From assembly GCA_021827145.1 (NCBI GenBank), contig JAKAXK010000002.1, forward strand, positions 21,484 through 85,483: a stretch of 64,000 nt of DNA, in the 5' to 3' direction. Positions 19,900 to 29,731 of the stretch are shown piece by piece. The position numbers and the translations under genes were made by a program. The stretch comes from Pseudomonadota bacterium (GTDB taxonomy: Bacteria; Pseudomonadota; Gammaproteobacteria; Acidiferrobacterales; Acidiferrobacteraceae). The notes beneath the pieces were generated by a model that saw only the letters and a list, made by a program, of their open reading frames with translations, had not been told where the DNA came from and did no database searches. The stretch's first letter is position 1. Each line of letters starts with the position of its first letter.

Positions 19900-20743
19900 T
19901 CTGAACCAGGACGCCATTCGTCACAATTTCGACCGCGCCGCGCGCAGCTACGACGAGGGTGCGGTCTTGCAACGCAAGGTCGCCGATGAGCTTCTGAGTC
20001 GCTTCCAGTGGCTGCGCACGGAGCCTGTGACCTTGCTCGATGTGGGGACCGGGACCGGCTATGCCATCCCTCACCTCCGCCGCCGCTTCCGCAAGAGTCA
20101 GGTCCTTGCCTGCGATATCGCCTTGTCCATGGCGCGCGCCGCCCGTCGTCATCGGGGCCTCTGGCGTCCGACACCGGTGTGGGTGGCCGATGGTCATGAA
20201 CTGCCCTTGCGTTCAGAAGCGCTCGATTGCATCTATTCGAGCCTCGCACTTCAATGGATGGATATACCACGCGCCTTTGCAGAATTCCGTCGTGTGCTAC
20301 GGCCCGATGGTCTGTTGACATTTGCGACATTCGGGCCCGATACATTGCAGGAGTTGCGGGCTGCGTGGGAGCAGGTCGATGATCGCCCGCATATCCATAC
20401 TTTCGTGGATATGCATGACTTGGGCGACACCTTGGTGGGTGCCGGATTTGCCGATCCCGTACTTGATGTCGAACGCTATACCCTTACCTATGGCTCGCCG
20501 CGCGATGCCTTGCGTGACTTAAAGCGCATCGGAGCGCACAACGCCGCCGCGGGCCGTTTTCAGGGGCTCACCGGCAAGACCCGCTATCAGCGCTTCGAAG
20601 AGGCCTGCGAGGCGTTCCGTCGTGACGGGCGCTTGCCCGTCACCTACGAAGTCGTCTATGGGCAGGCCTGGGTGCCCCAGCATGTGCCGCGTCCATTCAC
20701 CCCACCTCGGGGGCGCGCCGTGATCCCCATTCGAGGCGCTTAG
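19892..20743 (+). CDS. bioC: Malonyl-ACP O-methyltransferase
   Basis: FDRAARSYDEGAVLQRKVADELL, LLDVGTGTGY, SSLALQWMD; GTG start at 19892. Confidence 0.93.
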   Translation: MIDLNQDAIRHNFDRAARSYDEGAVLQRKVADELLSRFQWLRTEPVTLLDVGTGTGYAIPHLRRRFRKSQVLACDIALSMARAARRHRGLWRPTPVWVADGHELPLRSEALDCIYSSLALQWMDIPRAFAEFRRVLRPDGLLTFATFGPDTLQELRAAWEQVDDRPHIHTFVDMHDLGDTLVGAGFADPVLDVERYTLTYGSPRDALRDLKRIGAHNAAAGRFQGLTGKTRYQRFEEACEAFRRDGRLPVTYEVVYGQAWVPQHVPRPFTPPRGRAVIPIRGA

Positions 20744-21055
20744 GCGATTGTAATAATGGGTGGTATGGGGCCCCTTCGTTCTAATGGTGTAAAGCGGTCT
20801 ATGCGCCTCAGTCTCCGCGACTTCGACGTTCCTTTATATACTTGTGTCGTCATCGGTATTTTGCGTTGTCTGCGCGCACCGCGGCATCACTAGCGCGTCC
20901 TCGCGCCGGCTTGTCCGCGCCCATGATCACGATGGCGAGCGCAAGACCCTTCAATGTGCCGCTACCCGTGAATTTCCGGTATAACCCCTCCATTTAACGA
21001 ATAGCGCCAACGCTTCGCTAGCCGTATCGTGCCTGCCATCAACGGAGGCACGGAA

Positions 21056-21358
21056 ATGAAAATACCGATATCACTGTTCCTGTGCGCGGTAAGCCCGGCA
21101 GCTATGGCCATCATGCGCCTGCCGGGATACGCCGAGGGGTCGGATCTGCGCATAACGATTGAAGAGCGGGCACACGCGATAACCGATGTCATAGCACTGA
21201 TCGTCAGCATCCTCGCAATCATAGGGATATTGATAGGAGCGGGATATTTTGCCATCGGGCAGGGCGAGCGTGGCAAGAGTTACGTCATCGGCAGCGTCCT
21301 GGGACTGGTCCTTGCGGCGAGCGCCTATGGGATCGCGGCCTTGGTGGTGGGGGCGTGA
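21056..21358 (+). CDS. VirB2/TrbC-like pilin
   Basis: Signal-like N-terminus, two hydrophobic helices split by GQGERGKSYVIG loop; first gene of a T4SS-like operon. Confidence 0.7.
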   Translation: MKIPISLFLCAVSPAAMAIMRLPGYAEGSDLRITIEERAHAITDVIALIVSILAIIGILIGAGYFAIGQGERGKSYVIGSVLGLVLAASAYGIAALVVGA

Positions 21359-21624
21359 TGGCCTTCAACAAGCGTCTCGCGCCCCCGCGCATCCTGGGAC
21401 TTCCCTTAGGAGCGGCCATTGCGGGTCTGGCGACCATGACGGGGGCGCTATTTTCGGTGGTCTTACCAAGCCCCGAGGGCTTGGCCGCGATGCTGGCGGC
21501 GATTGCCGTGATGCCGTTCGGAATTGCCGCGGCACTGATCGGCGATGACGTGACATTCGTGCGCGTCTATTGGCAGTCAAGGCGCGAACGCCGCATTGCG
21601 GCACGGGAGGGGCTATGGCTTTAG
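21355..21624 (+). CDS. VirB3/TrbD-like membrane protein
   Basis: N-terminal KRLAPPRILGLPLG then two TM helices; between VirB2- and VirB4-like genes. Confidence 0.7.
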   Translation: MMAFNKRLAPPRILGLPLGAAIAGLATMTGALFSVVLPSPEGLAAMLAAIAVMPFGIAAALIGDDVTFVRVYWQSRRERRIAAREGLWL

Positions 21625-23927
21625 GGGCACGTCGTTATTGCGACGTTTATACGTGGTCGCATGGTTTGAGTGAAAGCGTGGTCGCGCACGGCGACGGGGC
21701 TACGTCGCTGGCCATCCTTTGGGACGGGCTCGATGGCGAATTCGAGGACCGCGTCGGCCGTAATCGCGAATGGGCCACGATAGAGAGGGTCCTCGATCGC
21801 CTGCCGGAACAGTATTGGTTGGAATTCCATTTGTGGCGCGAGCGGCGCGCGGACGCGGCGCGTGACTATATGGCGCATTACGAAGAGGCGACTCGCAAGA
21901 GCCCGTTTGCGGCCGCTATGCGGTCGGCGATCGCGGACCATTTGGCCCCTTGCTTTCTTGTGAATACCGTCGCGCTTATCGTCGGGCGCCTGCCTCGGAT
22001 GGAGGCGGGCGTACGTCGCGCCTTGAACGGCCAGGCCCGGCGCGCGGAGGAGCTCGAGGCGCTGGGGGCGGAGCTCGCCGCCCTGTTGCCTGGCGGCCGC
22101 ATCGCCACGGTTCACGAATACGCGGCCCTTGTGCAGCGCAGCTACGACCTGGGCCCGCCCTTCGCGGCCTTCGATCCCTGGCTGTCGCTTGCCGAGCAGC
22201 TGGTGGTGGTGCCCCCAAAACCTCAGAAGCGCGCCCTGGACATCGATGGGCGACTGGTGCGCATGTACTATCTCCACCTCTATCCGGAGGTCGATGCCGC
22301 GTGGATCCTCCCCAGCGTCTCGGGCTCTATCAGCTTGCACGTCTCGCAGGTCATCATGCCGGCCGCCACCGAGCAGGCGCTGCGTGCCTCGGAGCGCGCC
22401 GATAGGCTTGCGCAGGGCGGTCTTGCCCACAAGGGCCGGGAGCGGCAACTGGCGGTCCTCAAGGAGATGCAGGGCTTCCGTCTGGAGGTGGCCGAGCACG
22501 ACTGGCGCGTGCACCGCAACGCCTACATGGTTTGCGCGGAAATAGAGGGCGTGCCGGCGGCTGCCTTGAGTCGACTCGTGGAGGGCTTGCAGGGCAAGGG
22601 TGGGCGCGTGCGCGACGACGACTTCGTGCAGCTGCCATTTTTCCGGGTATCTCAGCCTGGGCAAGGTTACCAGGCACCGATCTGGCGGCCGGATCATGCC
22701 GCGCTGATAGCGGCCATGGCCCCAACGCAGGTCTTTCGCAAGGGTTGCCACTACCCCGAGTCCTTACGTTTAGGGCTGGCCTCCCAGCCGATCCACTTCG
22801 ATTACAGTCACCAAGTCGTGGCGCATGGCTTCACGGTCGCGATGACGGGTGCGGGCAAGGGCGTGGACAAGGTCGCGTCCATGGTCGAGACCTACCCTTT
22901 TGGCGTGGACTGGTATGTGCTGGAGATCGGTTCCACATACCGCTGGGCGATCGAGGGGCTTGGTGGTCGCTATACGAGGATCGACCCGGGCACGGCCGCA
23001 GTTAACCCTCTGCCCCCGCGGAGCGCGGCCGCGGGAGGCCTCGACCCGCTGCTCGCTTCCGGCACCATGAATATTTTGGCCTTCATCCTGACCGACGGCC
23101 GCACGCTCCTCGACTTTCATGAGCAAGCGGCCGGCGCCACGGCGCTTACGCGCCTTTATGGCATGGAGTCCCTCACCGATCCAGGTTTATCCGATCTCTT
23201 GGTGTCTCTCGAAGGGTTGACTGACGTGATCCCGGAACAGCGGCGCGCGGCGCAGGTTATGGCCGCAAATCTGCACAGTTTTCTCGAAACCCCAGAGGGG
23301 CGGATATTTGCGGGGCCAGACAATGTCCAGCTGAGCCCGGGTATATGCGGCGTCGATTTGAGGGATGTGGATAGGGCGAGCCCGAAATTGCTCACCTTCT
23401 ATCTCGTGTTTCTGTGCCTGCGCTTCCTGAATCTTGCCTTTGCCAACCGCAATCAGGCCCGCGTCCTACTCGACGAAATCCATCGTTTCGTGGCCCATGC
23501 CCCAGCGGTCTTGGCGCGCCTCGTATCGGAGATCGCCCGCATGGGGCGCAAGGAAGCGGCGGCTATCGATATCGTCACACAGGGGCTCGCTGAGATCGAT
23601 CTCATGGAAAAAGAGATCGTCAATTCCATGCCGCTGAGGTCGCTCCTCTACCGTAACGATGGCTGGGAGGAAATCGCCACTCGTATTGGGATGCCGGAGC
23701 GGGCGCTCGAGCTTTGGAAGCGCCTGCCTTTTCCCCTGAATCTTCCCTGGCGCCCGGCGATTCGATCCGTGGGGCCTGAGTATTTCGGTTTGCGATTGAC
23801 CTTCCCGCGCACGCTCCTAGCCTTGGCCGATACCACCCCGGCGGGCTTGGCGCGCAAGGAGCAGCTGGGCACGGAGTTGTCGGATCCTCTCGCGCGCCTG
23901 GCCCGGTATCTGGAGGAGGGGCCATGA
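21615..23927 (+). CDS. VirB4/TrbE-like T4SS ATPase with degenerate Walker A
   Basis: PIHFDYSHQVVAHGFTVAMTGAGKGVDKVASM, ARVLLDEIHRF Walker B-like, IARMGRKEAAAIDIVTQGLAEID. Confidence 0.82.
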   Translation: MALGARRYCDVYTWSHGLSESVVAHGDGATSLAILWDGLDGEFEDRVGRNREWATIERVLDRLPEQYWLEFHLWRERRADAARDYMAHYEEATRKSPFAAAMRSAIADHLAPCFLVNTVALIVGRLPRMEAGVRRALNGQARRAEELEALGAELAALLPGGRIATVHEYAALVQRSYDLGPPFAAFDPWLSLAEQLVVVPPKPQKRALDIDGRLVRMYYLHLYPEVDAAWILPSVSGSISLHVSQVIMPAATEQALRASERADRLAQGGLAHKGRERQLAVLKEMQGFRLEVAEHDWRVHRNAYMVCAEIEGVPAAALSRLVEGLQGKGGRVRDDDFVQLPFFRVSQPGQGYQAPIWRPDHAALIAAMAPTQVFRKGCHYPESLRLGLASQPIHFDYSHQVVAHGFTVAMTGAGKGVDKVASMVETYPFGVDWYVLEIGSTYRWAIEGLGGRYTRIDPGTAAVNPLPPRSAAAGGLDPLLASGTMNILAFILTDGRTLLDFHEQAAGATALTRLYGMESLTDPGLSDLLVSLEGLTDVIPEQRRAAQVMAANLHSFLETPEGRIFAGPDNVQLSPGICGVDLRDVDRASPKLLTFYLVFLCLRFLNLAFANRNQARVLLDEIHRFVAHAPAVLARLVSEIARMGRKEAAAIDIVTQGLAEIDLMEKEIVNSMPLRSLLYRNDGWEEIATRIGMPERALELWKRLPFPLNLPWRPAIRSVGPEYFGLRLTFPRTLLALADTTPAGLARKEQLGTELSDPLARLARYLEEGP

Positions 23928-24550
23928 GCCGCTTGGGTGTCGGGCTTGTTTTGTGGGTGGCCGCGATTGCGCCCGCGTGGGCCTTCCTTGGTGTGGGCGA
24001 TGTCACCTTCGATCCGCCAGTCCACGCGGAGTTGGTCAGTCTCCTGGATCAGACGCTGGCGATCTACCGGACGGCCTTGCGCGAAGTACGCAGGCTACAG
24101 ACCGTCGAAGCGACCCTGCGCGAGGCAAATCGCGACGCGCGGGCGATCGCCAACGGGGATCTCGTGCATTACGAGGAGCGTGGCCTGCCCCACGGTCTGC
24201 CGCAGGGCCTCAGGGCCTTGCTCGCAGACACGGGCGCGGCGGCGGATAACGCGGGTGATTACGGCGGCTATCTGCGCCAACAAGCGCATCGTTTCGGGCG
24301 GCTTGCGCGCCTGCGTTGGTTGCGGCGCGGCGTGCGGCGCGATGCACGGCTTTCGGCGACGAGTCTCGGTATGCGTACGAGCGGCGAGGTCACCGCGCGC
24401 TCGACTGCGACCCTCGCGGACCTGGCGGCCGTTCGTGCGCGCTCGCGGGAGCGGCGAGCTATACGCCGGGCCGCCGAACGACGCAATGCGCGTCACCTGC
24501 CGCGGGAGGCGGCATCCCTGTATCGAGCCTTTGGAGGAAGCCATGACTAG
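23924..24550 (+). CDS. VirB5/TrbJ-like exported protein
   Basis: Signal peptide ending AWA; GVGDVTFDPPVHAELVSLLDQTLAIYRTALREVRRLQ resembles TrbJ/VirB5 N-terminus. Confidence 0.6.
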   Translation: MSRLGVGLVLWVAAIAPAWAFLGVGDVTFDPPVHAELVSLLDQTLAIYRTALREVRRLQTVEATLREANRDARAIANGDLVHYEERGLPHGLPQGLRALLADTGAAADNAGDYGGYLRQQAHRFGRLARLRWLRRGVRRDARLSATSLGMRTSGEVTARSTATLADLAAVRARSRERRAIRRAAERRNARHLPREAASLYRAFGGSHD

Positions 24551-25631
24551 CGCATCGCTCGTAGCTCATCTCTTGGCGTACTTGGCGCCTGGCAGCGTGT
24601 ATCGGGCCGCCGCCCCGGTGGCGGACGTCTTGGTGCGCACGGTCACCCCATCGCTGTTTGTGATCGCCCTGTACACGCGGCTACTCGAGGCACAGATGGA
24701 TTCTGTGTCGGGATTTGGGCAGCTTGCCCGCGCGATCCGCGACATCGCCGTATGGGGTGTCGTGCTGGTCGCGTATTTCGCGGCCGGCAATCTGCTCATT
24801 CATTACTTGAACGCCTTGTACGCGGCCATGGGTCGCATAGGATCGCTGCGGGCGGTGGCCAAGCAGATGGCGGCTTTGCTCGACATCGCCGCCAAGGGTC
24901 CGAGCGGCGTGTGGGGCACCCTCAAAGAGATCAACGCCTTGCCCTTGCGTTTTGCGACCATCTTTATCTACTACACGACCCTTGTTATGACCACCTTCCT
25001 CGAGGCGCTGCTGCGTATCGCCCAGGCGATAGGGTATGAGTTTGCCTTTCTCTATGGGCTCATCGCCATCCCGCTTGCCCTGAGCCGGACCCTCTCTCTG
25101 GTGCGTGGTTTTGTAAAGCTCATGGGGTTCTTCATTCTTTGGCCCGTCGTGCAAGCCCTCTTGCTTGCCGTGTTCTCGCCGCTGTTCACGCACGCCGTGG
25201 CCGATCTCGAAGGGCTGCTTGGGCCGGCGGCTTACATGACCGTGTATGCGCACATGCTTTTTACCATTCTAAACATGATCTTGTGTGCCGTGCTGCTCGC
25301 CGCTCCTTACATTACGGCAGGGCTTATCGAGAACGCGGGTGCCGCCCAGCCCTTACTGGCCCCCTACCTAGGGGGGCTGTCCTCGGTTGGTGCGACGCTT
25401 GCCATGGGCGTCGGTCATGGGACCGCGCGGGCCGTCAACTACTACCTCTACGGTCCAGACGAGGATGTCCTTTCGGTGCCCCCGCGGCGCATGCCGGAGC
25501 TGCATGTGCCGCGCGATCCGGACTTCATCCCAAGCGGCCTGGACGGCGGCGCCGTGCATACGAACTACCTCAATCCGCAATACGACGGGCCACCCAGCAA
25601 TGATCAATCCGATGACTTTTCGCGACGCTGA
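24543..25631 (+). CDS. VirB6/TrbL-like polytopic membrane protein
   Basis: Multiple TM helices, ATG after RBS, operon position; longer upstream ORF overlaps the previous gene out of frame. Confidence 0.65.
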   Translation: MTSASLVAHLLAYLAPGSVYRAAAPVADVLVRTVTPSLFVIALYTRLLEAQMDSVSGFGQLARAIRDIAVWGVVLVAYFAAGNLLIHYLNALYAAMGRIGSLRAVAKQMAALLDIAAKGPSGVWGTLKEINALPLRFATIFIYYTTLVMTTFLEALLRIAQAIGYEFAFLYGLIAIPLALSRTLSLVRGFVKLMGFFILWPVVQALLLAVFSPLFTHAVADLEGLLGPAAYMTVYAHMLFTILNMILCAVLLAAPYITAGLIENAGAAQPLLAPYLGGLSSVGATLAMGVGHGTARAVNYYLYGPDEDVLSVPPRRMPELHVPRDPDFIPSGLDGGAVHTNYLNPQYDGPPSNDQSDDFSRR

Positions 25632-26238
25632 GGCGTGGGGCCGCCACGGCCCCCGGGGACTCTTGATGCAGCGTCTGGCGCGCTATGCGCTTCTTGGCTG
25701 GGCGCTGTTCGCCTGTGCGGCCGCCGCGTTCGTGGTGCTTGCGGTCGCAGCCGTGTGGCGCACGCCGCCCATAATCGCCATCGACCGCTCGGGAGCCGTT
25801 CTCGGGCGCATGCAATGGCTCGGCGCCGTTCATAGGTCGCGTCGCGAGGTTATGGCGGCATCCATGCGCTTCCTCCGCGACTACTTGAGCGCGAATGCCG
25901 CGACCGTGGTCCCGGACTATATCGAGGCCCTGGATATGATGGCGCCCGCACTCCGAAGCAGCACCGTAGCCGCACTTCGCAAGACGGCCTATCTCGCGCG
26001 GATCCGCGCGGCGCGTATGCGCTCGTGGCTCAGCTTCGCCAAGAACCCTGGCCACTCGCGCGTGGTGCGTAAGGGCGCACGGGAATTCCTGGTGCGCCTG
26101 CAGGGAACCCTCCATGTCGTTTTACCAAATGGGCGACGTTACCGTGAGCATTTCGCCTACCTTTTGACCGAGACCGCCGTGGCGCGCCGTCGCCACGACA
26201 CCGCTGGCTTACGCATCGAAGGAATCAACCCCCTATGA
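25600..26238 (+). CDS. VirB8/TrbF/TraE-like bitopic protein
   Basis: Single N-terminal TM then periplasmic domain beginning RTPPIIAIDRSGAVLG; operon position. Confidence 0.55.
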   Translation: MINPMTFRDAEAWGRHGPRGLLMQRLARYALLGWALFACAAAAFVVLAVAAVWRTPPIIAIDRSGAVLGRMQWLGAVHRSRREVMAASMRFLRDYLSANAATVVPDYIEALDMMAPALRSSTVAALRKTAYLARIRAARMRSWLSFAKNPGHSRVVRKGAREFLVRLQGTLHVVLPNGRRYREHFAYLLTETAVARRRHDTAGLRIEGINPL

Positions 26239-26993
26239 CAGCCCACTTGCCTAGCCTTTTGCGGCCCCTTGCGCCCCGCGCCCGCGTGGTGATTTTGCGA
26301 CCCTACCGTGCGCTTTCGGCCACGATCGTGCCCAACCTCGGCTTGCGTCTCGTGTTTCCCCATGGCGCGCAGGCGGCCCGCTTCGCGATTACCAACCCGG
26401 TGTTCTCCGCGGCGAGGCTTGGCCGGCGCGCCATCTTGATTACCGTGGCGCACGGTCTTGCGCGACGCTATTGCGGGAACGCATACATGGATTGGCAAGG
26501 GTTCTATGTGTCTTTGCTCGTTTGCACGAGCGCCCGCGGACGACGTTATACGAGTGACATCCTTTTTCGGCGCCCTAAGACTCTCAAGCCTCCGATGGTG
26601 TCGCGTCCCACGCCCCCCTCGCCTTGGGCCATGGCCATGGCCTACGCGGCCTTCGGGCCCGTCCCGCGGGTCACGATCCGCAAGCGTGTGGTATTGAGGC
26701 AGGGCGCAAGGGTTGCGGTGTTGCGGGTGCGACGTATGTGGCTCTTGCCGCGCCGCGTCATCCTCGGCTTTGCGCTTTCGCAAACGAGTGGTCTGCCGGA
26801 CGCCGTCGACAGCGCGGTTCTCTATCGTGGTCGCCGCCGCTGGCGGCAGGTTCCGGCGGCACTGAGTTGTGTCACGAGCGCCGCGGCAAGCGGGAGAGCG
26901 TGCGCGTTGGCGTTGGTCCGGCCCCAGGGCCCTGTGAGGCGTTGGCACTTGGTCGTCATGACCACCTTGGGGCCCGCGCGCCTGTCATGGTGA
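26235..26993 (+). CDS. Putative VirB9/TraK-like T4SS component
   Basis: Position between VirB8- and VirB10-like genes; VVILRPYRALSATIVPNLGLRLVFPHG segment; no clear signal peptide. Confidence 0.4.
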   Translation: MTAHLPSLLRPLAPRARVVILRPYRALSATIVPNLGLRLVFPHGAQAARFAITNPVFSAARLGRRAILITVAHGLARRYCGNAYMDWQGFYVSLLVCTSARGRRYTSDILFRRPKTLKPPMVSRPTPPSPWAMAMAYAAFGPVPRVTIRKRVVLRQGARVAVLRVRRMWLLPRRVILGFALSQTSGLPDAVDSAVLYRGRRRWRQVPAALSCVTSAAASGRACALALVRPQGPVRRWHLVVMTTLGPARLSW

Positions 26994-27709
26994 TCGCGAC
27001 TATGCCCACGCCGACAGCCATCGTGCATCGCCTCATGAGCGCGCGGCCGGCGGCGCCATCGATGCTTCATCGCCTACTGGCGTTGACCGGGGGCCGACGA
27101 CGGCCATCGATGCGGCGAGCGCCTGTCAGGCACCCGACTGCGGTGCCGCCGTTTGCCATGGTCCCGGCGCGTGGCAGGCCGGTGATATTGGCCGATGCGC
27201 CGCATGGTCTCGGCATCCGCGCCGGCACATGGATCGAGGTCGCGCTACGCCGCGGCGTCACCGATGTCGATTCGATGCTGGTCGTTTTGCATGTGGAGTC
27301 GCCCGTGCGGGGGCTGTGGGGCGTTTTACCGATGGGCACGCGGCTCTTGGGGCGGGTGGAAGGGCGTGCCTTGGGGCGCATTCGCATCGCCGTAAACGAA
27401 GCGATTACGCCGCGCGGTCGGCGTGTGCCGCTCGACGCGGCGGCCTTCGGGGCTGATCGAGACCCGGGCCTGCCGGCCTATGTCGTGGGGGGGCGCCGCA
27501 AGACAGTCCTCGCGGCCTTTGCCTCATCGGTTGTGGAGGGTGTCGACGCCCTCATCGGGTCGGCCGCGGCGCAGGGTTCGGCGCAGGCGGCGGCGCTCGG
27601 GCAGGTGGGCACGACCACTCTGAATGCGGCGGCCTTCGGGCGCGCCCCGCGCCGGATTCTTTATGCCCCGGCGCAGAACGCTTATGTCCAAACACAAAAG
27701 GGGTCGTGA
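26987..27709 (+). CDS. VirB10/TrbI-like protein, C-terminal domain only
   Basis: LPMGTRLLGRVEGRALGRIRIAVNEAITPRGRRVPLDAAAFGADRDPGLPAYV matches VirB10 C-domain pattern; no N-terminal TM. Confidence 0.7.
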   Translation: MVIATMPTPTAIVHRLMSARPAAPSMLHRLLALTGGRRRPSMRRAPVRHPTAVPPFAMVPARGRPVILADAPHGLGIRAGTWIEVALRRGVTDVDSMLVVLHVESPVRGLWGVLPMGTRLLGRVEGRALGRIRIAVNEAITPRGRRVPLDAAAFGADRDPGLPAYVVGGRRKTVLAAFASSVVEGVDALIGSAAAQGSAQAAALGQVGTTTLNAAAFGRAPRRILYAPAQNAYVQTQKGS

Positions 27710-28263
27710 TGAAGGCATGGATGAAGATGGGATGGCTGGCCGTGGCCTTAGGGCTTCCGGTCTCCGGCAGCGCGTGGCGCCTGTCCGTGGGCGGGGGTCT
27801 CCTGGGGGGCCTCGTGCCGGCGTCGTCGCCGACGGGAACAGCTCTCGGGTGGCAGTTTGCCGGTCAATGGACGCGCGAGAGCTATGTGGGGCAGCGGTGG
27901 CTGGTCGATCTGACAGCGGGCCAATTCGCGACGCGGCCTGGATCCGGCGGATTGCTGGAGCGGGGACGCGCGTGGGGTGGGCTGGTCTTGTGGGAGCACC
28001 GCGTCCCGTTCAGCTACACGTTTCGGCCTTGGCTCGGAATAGGCGCGGGTGTGACGCGCTATCGCTTCGACGATCGGCTGCGCTTGAATCGCGATGGCTA
28101 CGCGGTGGGCGCCTACCCAGATCGTTCGCAAAGCGATTGGGATCTCGGTATCGGCGCGAGTATCCCCCTTAACCGTTCGTGGTCCATAGGGATCACGGCG
28201 CAAACCGGTTTCCCGACACATATATCGATGTTCGGTGTGACCGTTCTCTGGAGGCTATTTTGA
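27706..28263 (+). CDS. Outer-membrane beta-barrel protein
   Basis: Signal peptide (WLAVALGLPVSGSAW), alternating strands, terminal aromatic; overlaps preceding stop. Confidence 0.65.
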   Translation: MMKAWMKMGWLAVALGLPVSGSAWRLSVGGGLLGGLVPASSPTGTALGWQFAGQWTRESYVGQRWLVDLTAGQFATRPGSGGLLERGRAWGGLVLWEHRVPFSYTFRPWLGIGAGVTRYRFDDRLRLNRDGYAVGAYPDRSQSDWDLGIGASIPLNRSWSIGITAQTGFPTHISMFGVTVLWRLF

Positions 28264-29678
28264 ACACGAGAAATCCTACTCTCTGGATGATTGTTGCGGG
28301 CCTGGCTCTGAATGGGTGTCGCTTGGGCAGCCCGGCGTCGCCCACCGCCCTGCCTTCGGGCTTGATCGAGGGTTATGTGGTGAGCGGCGGTCCGGTGGCG
28401 GGCGCATCAGTCACAATCACGGGTCCGGAAGGCCCTTTGGGTGCCACGCGCACGGATGACAGCGGCCGCTTTGCGCTGGAAGTCCAAAGTCTTGATGCGA
28501 CGCTCGAGGTTTCCGCAAGCGGTGGCTCCTATGTCGGGGCGGGCGGCGCCACTGTGACATCCAGTGTCTTGCGCGGCATCTTTTCTTACCAAAACGGAAG
28601 TGGCGTCCAGGTGGCGGTCGATCCCCTGACCACGGCCATGGTCGCCTATGACGGCTATCTCCGGGGCCAGGGCACTGACGTCCCCGCGGCTGCGGCGCAG
28701 GCCCGGGGCGCCTTTGTTGGCTGGTTAGGCTTCGACCCCACGACCACGCAGCCCGTGTTGCCGGCAGACGTCGGTACCGCCCCGACGCTCGGGGTCGACC
28801 TGCGCTACGGCCTCGTGCTCGCGGCGTTTTCGCGCCTGGCGCGCGCGAACGCCACTACGACCGCGTCCGCCGCGTCCGTCATGACCGACGATATCGGCTA
28901 TGACGGGGTGCTGAACGGCGTGGGGGCCAACGGCCCCTTGAGGTTCGGCACCCTGCCCTTGTCGACGTCGGTGTATCGACAGGGGATCGCCGAGGCCTTG
29001 CTGCAAAGTGCCGCGGCGGCCAAGCCGGTGTCCGCCGACGCGCTCCCGGGACCCAATGCGGCGGCCCTTCTTGCCTACGCCAAGACGCTCGCGCAATCCA
29101 CCTCGCCCGTATTCGGGTTGGCGCCCGCGCCCACCTTTCCCGGTAGCAGCCTTTCCTTGTCGTTGTCGCCGTGGCCCGCCTGGACGCATGGGTCGGTGAC
29201 GATAAGCGGATCCACAAGCGACCCCTACGGCTTGCCCGTCGCGGTCACGATCGCTATTGATCACAAGCCCTACCAGACCCTGACGGCGGCGCCTGCCTTC
29301 GCCTTCGTGGTGAACACGAAGGCGTTCGCCGATGGTACTCATGTGTTGTCGGTGAGCGCCGATGACGCGGCCGGGGAGACTGCGTCCTACGATGGGCCGC
29401 TTGCCGTCGACAACACGCCGCCGCTCGCCTGTCTGTCCGTGATCCAGCCCACTCTGGGAGGCGTCCTGCTCGCCGGGAGTTGGCAGGATCTTTCCGGAGT
29501 GACCGCGGCGAGCGCCGACGGGGCTGCGCTCTCCATAGGCTCCAGTGGTACCTGGCAGGGCGAGGTGCCGACGCCATTGCCACCGTCCACGGCCGTCACT
29601 TTTGTCGATGCCGCCGGCAACCAGCGGGACTATTCGTGGGCCTTGGATGGCCAGAGCAACCCGGCGCCTTGCCCATGA
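28260..29678 (+). CDS. Lipoprotein with CarbopepD_reg/Ig-like domains
   Basis: LALNGC lipobox; GLIEGYVVSGGPVAGASVTITGPEG...TDDSGRFALEV; two Ig-like segments; TTG start overlaps upstream stop. Confidence 0.65.
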   Translation: MNTRNPTLWMIVAGLALNGCRLGSPASPTALPSGLIEGYVVSGGPVAGASVTITGPEGPLGATRTDDSGRFALEVQSLDATLEVSASGGSYVGAGGATVTSSVLRGIFSYQNGSGVQVAVDPLTTAMVAYDGYLRGQGTDVPAAAAQARGAFVGWLGFDPTTTQPVLPADVGTAPTLGVDLRYGLVLAAFSRLARANATTTASAASVMTDDIGYDGVLNGVGANGPLRFGTLPLSTSVYRQGIAEALLQSAAAAKPVSADALPGPNAAALLAYAKTLAQSTSPVFGLAPAPTFPGSSLSLSLSPWPAWTHGSVTISGSTSDPYGLPVAVTIAIDHKPYQTLTAAPAFAFVVNTKAFADGTHVLSVSADDAAGETASYDGPLAVDNTPPLACLSVIQPTLGGVLLAGSWQDLSGVTAASADGAALSIGSSGTWQGEVPTPLPPSTAVTFVDAAGNQRDYSWALDGQSNPAPCP

Positions 29679-29731
29679 TCGCCGGCCGCGGCTGATTGAC
29701 GGGCCTTGATCGCTCCGGTAGCGTCAATGCC

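Noticed and set aside
21621-22751. 376-aa antisense ORF under the VirB4-like gene
   Set aside because: No recognisable domain; opposite strand has ATPase motifs
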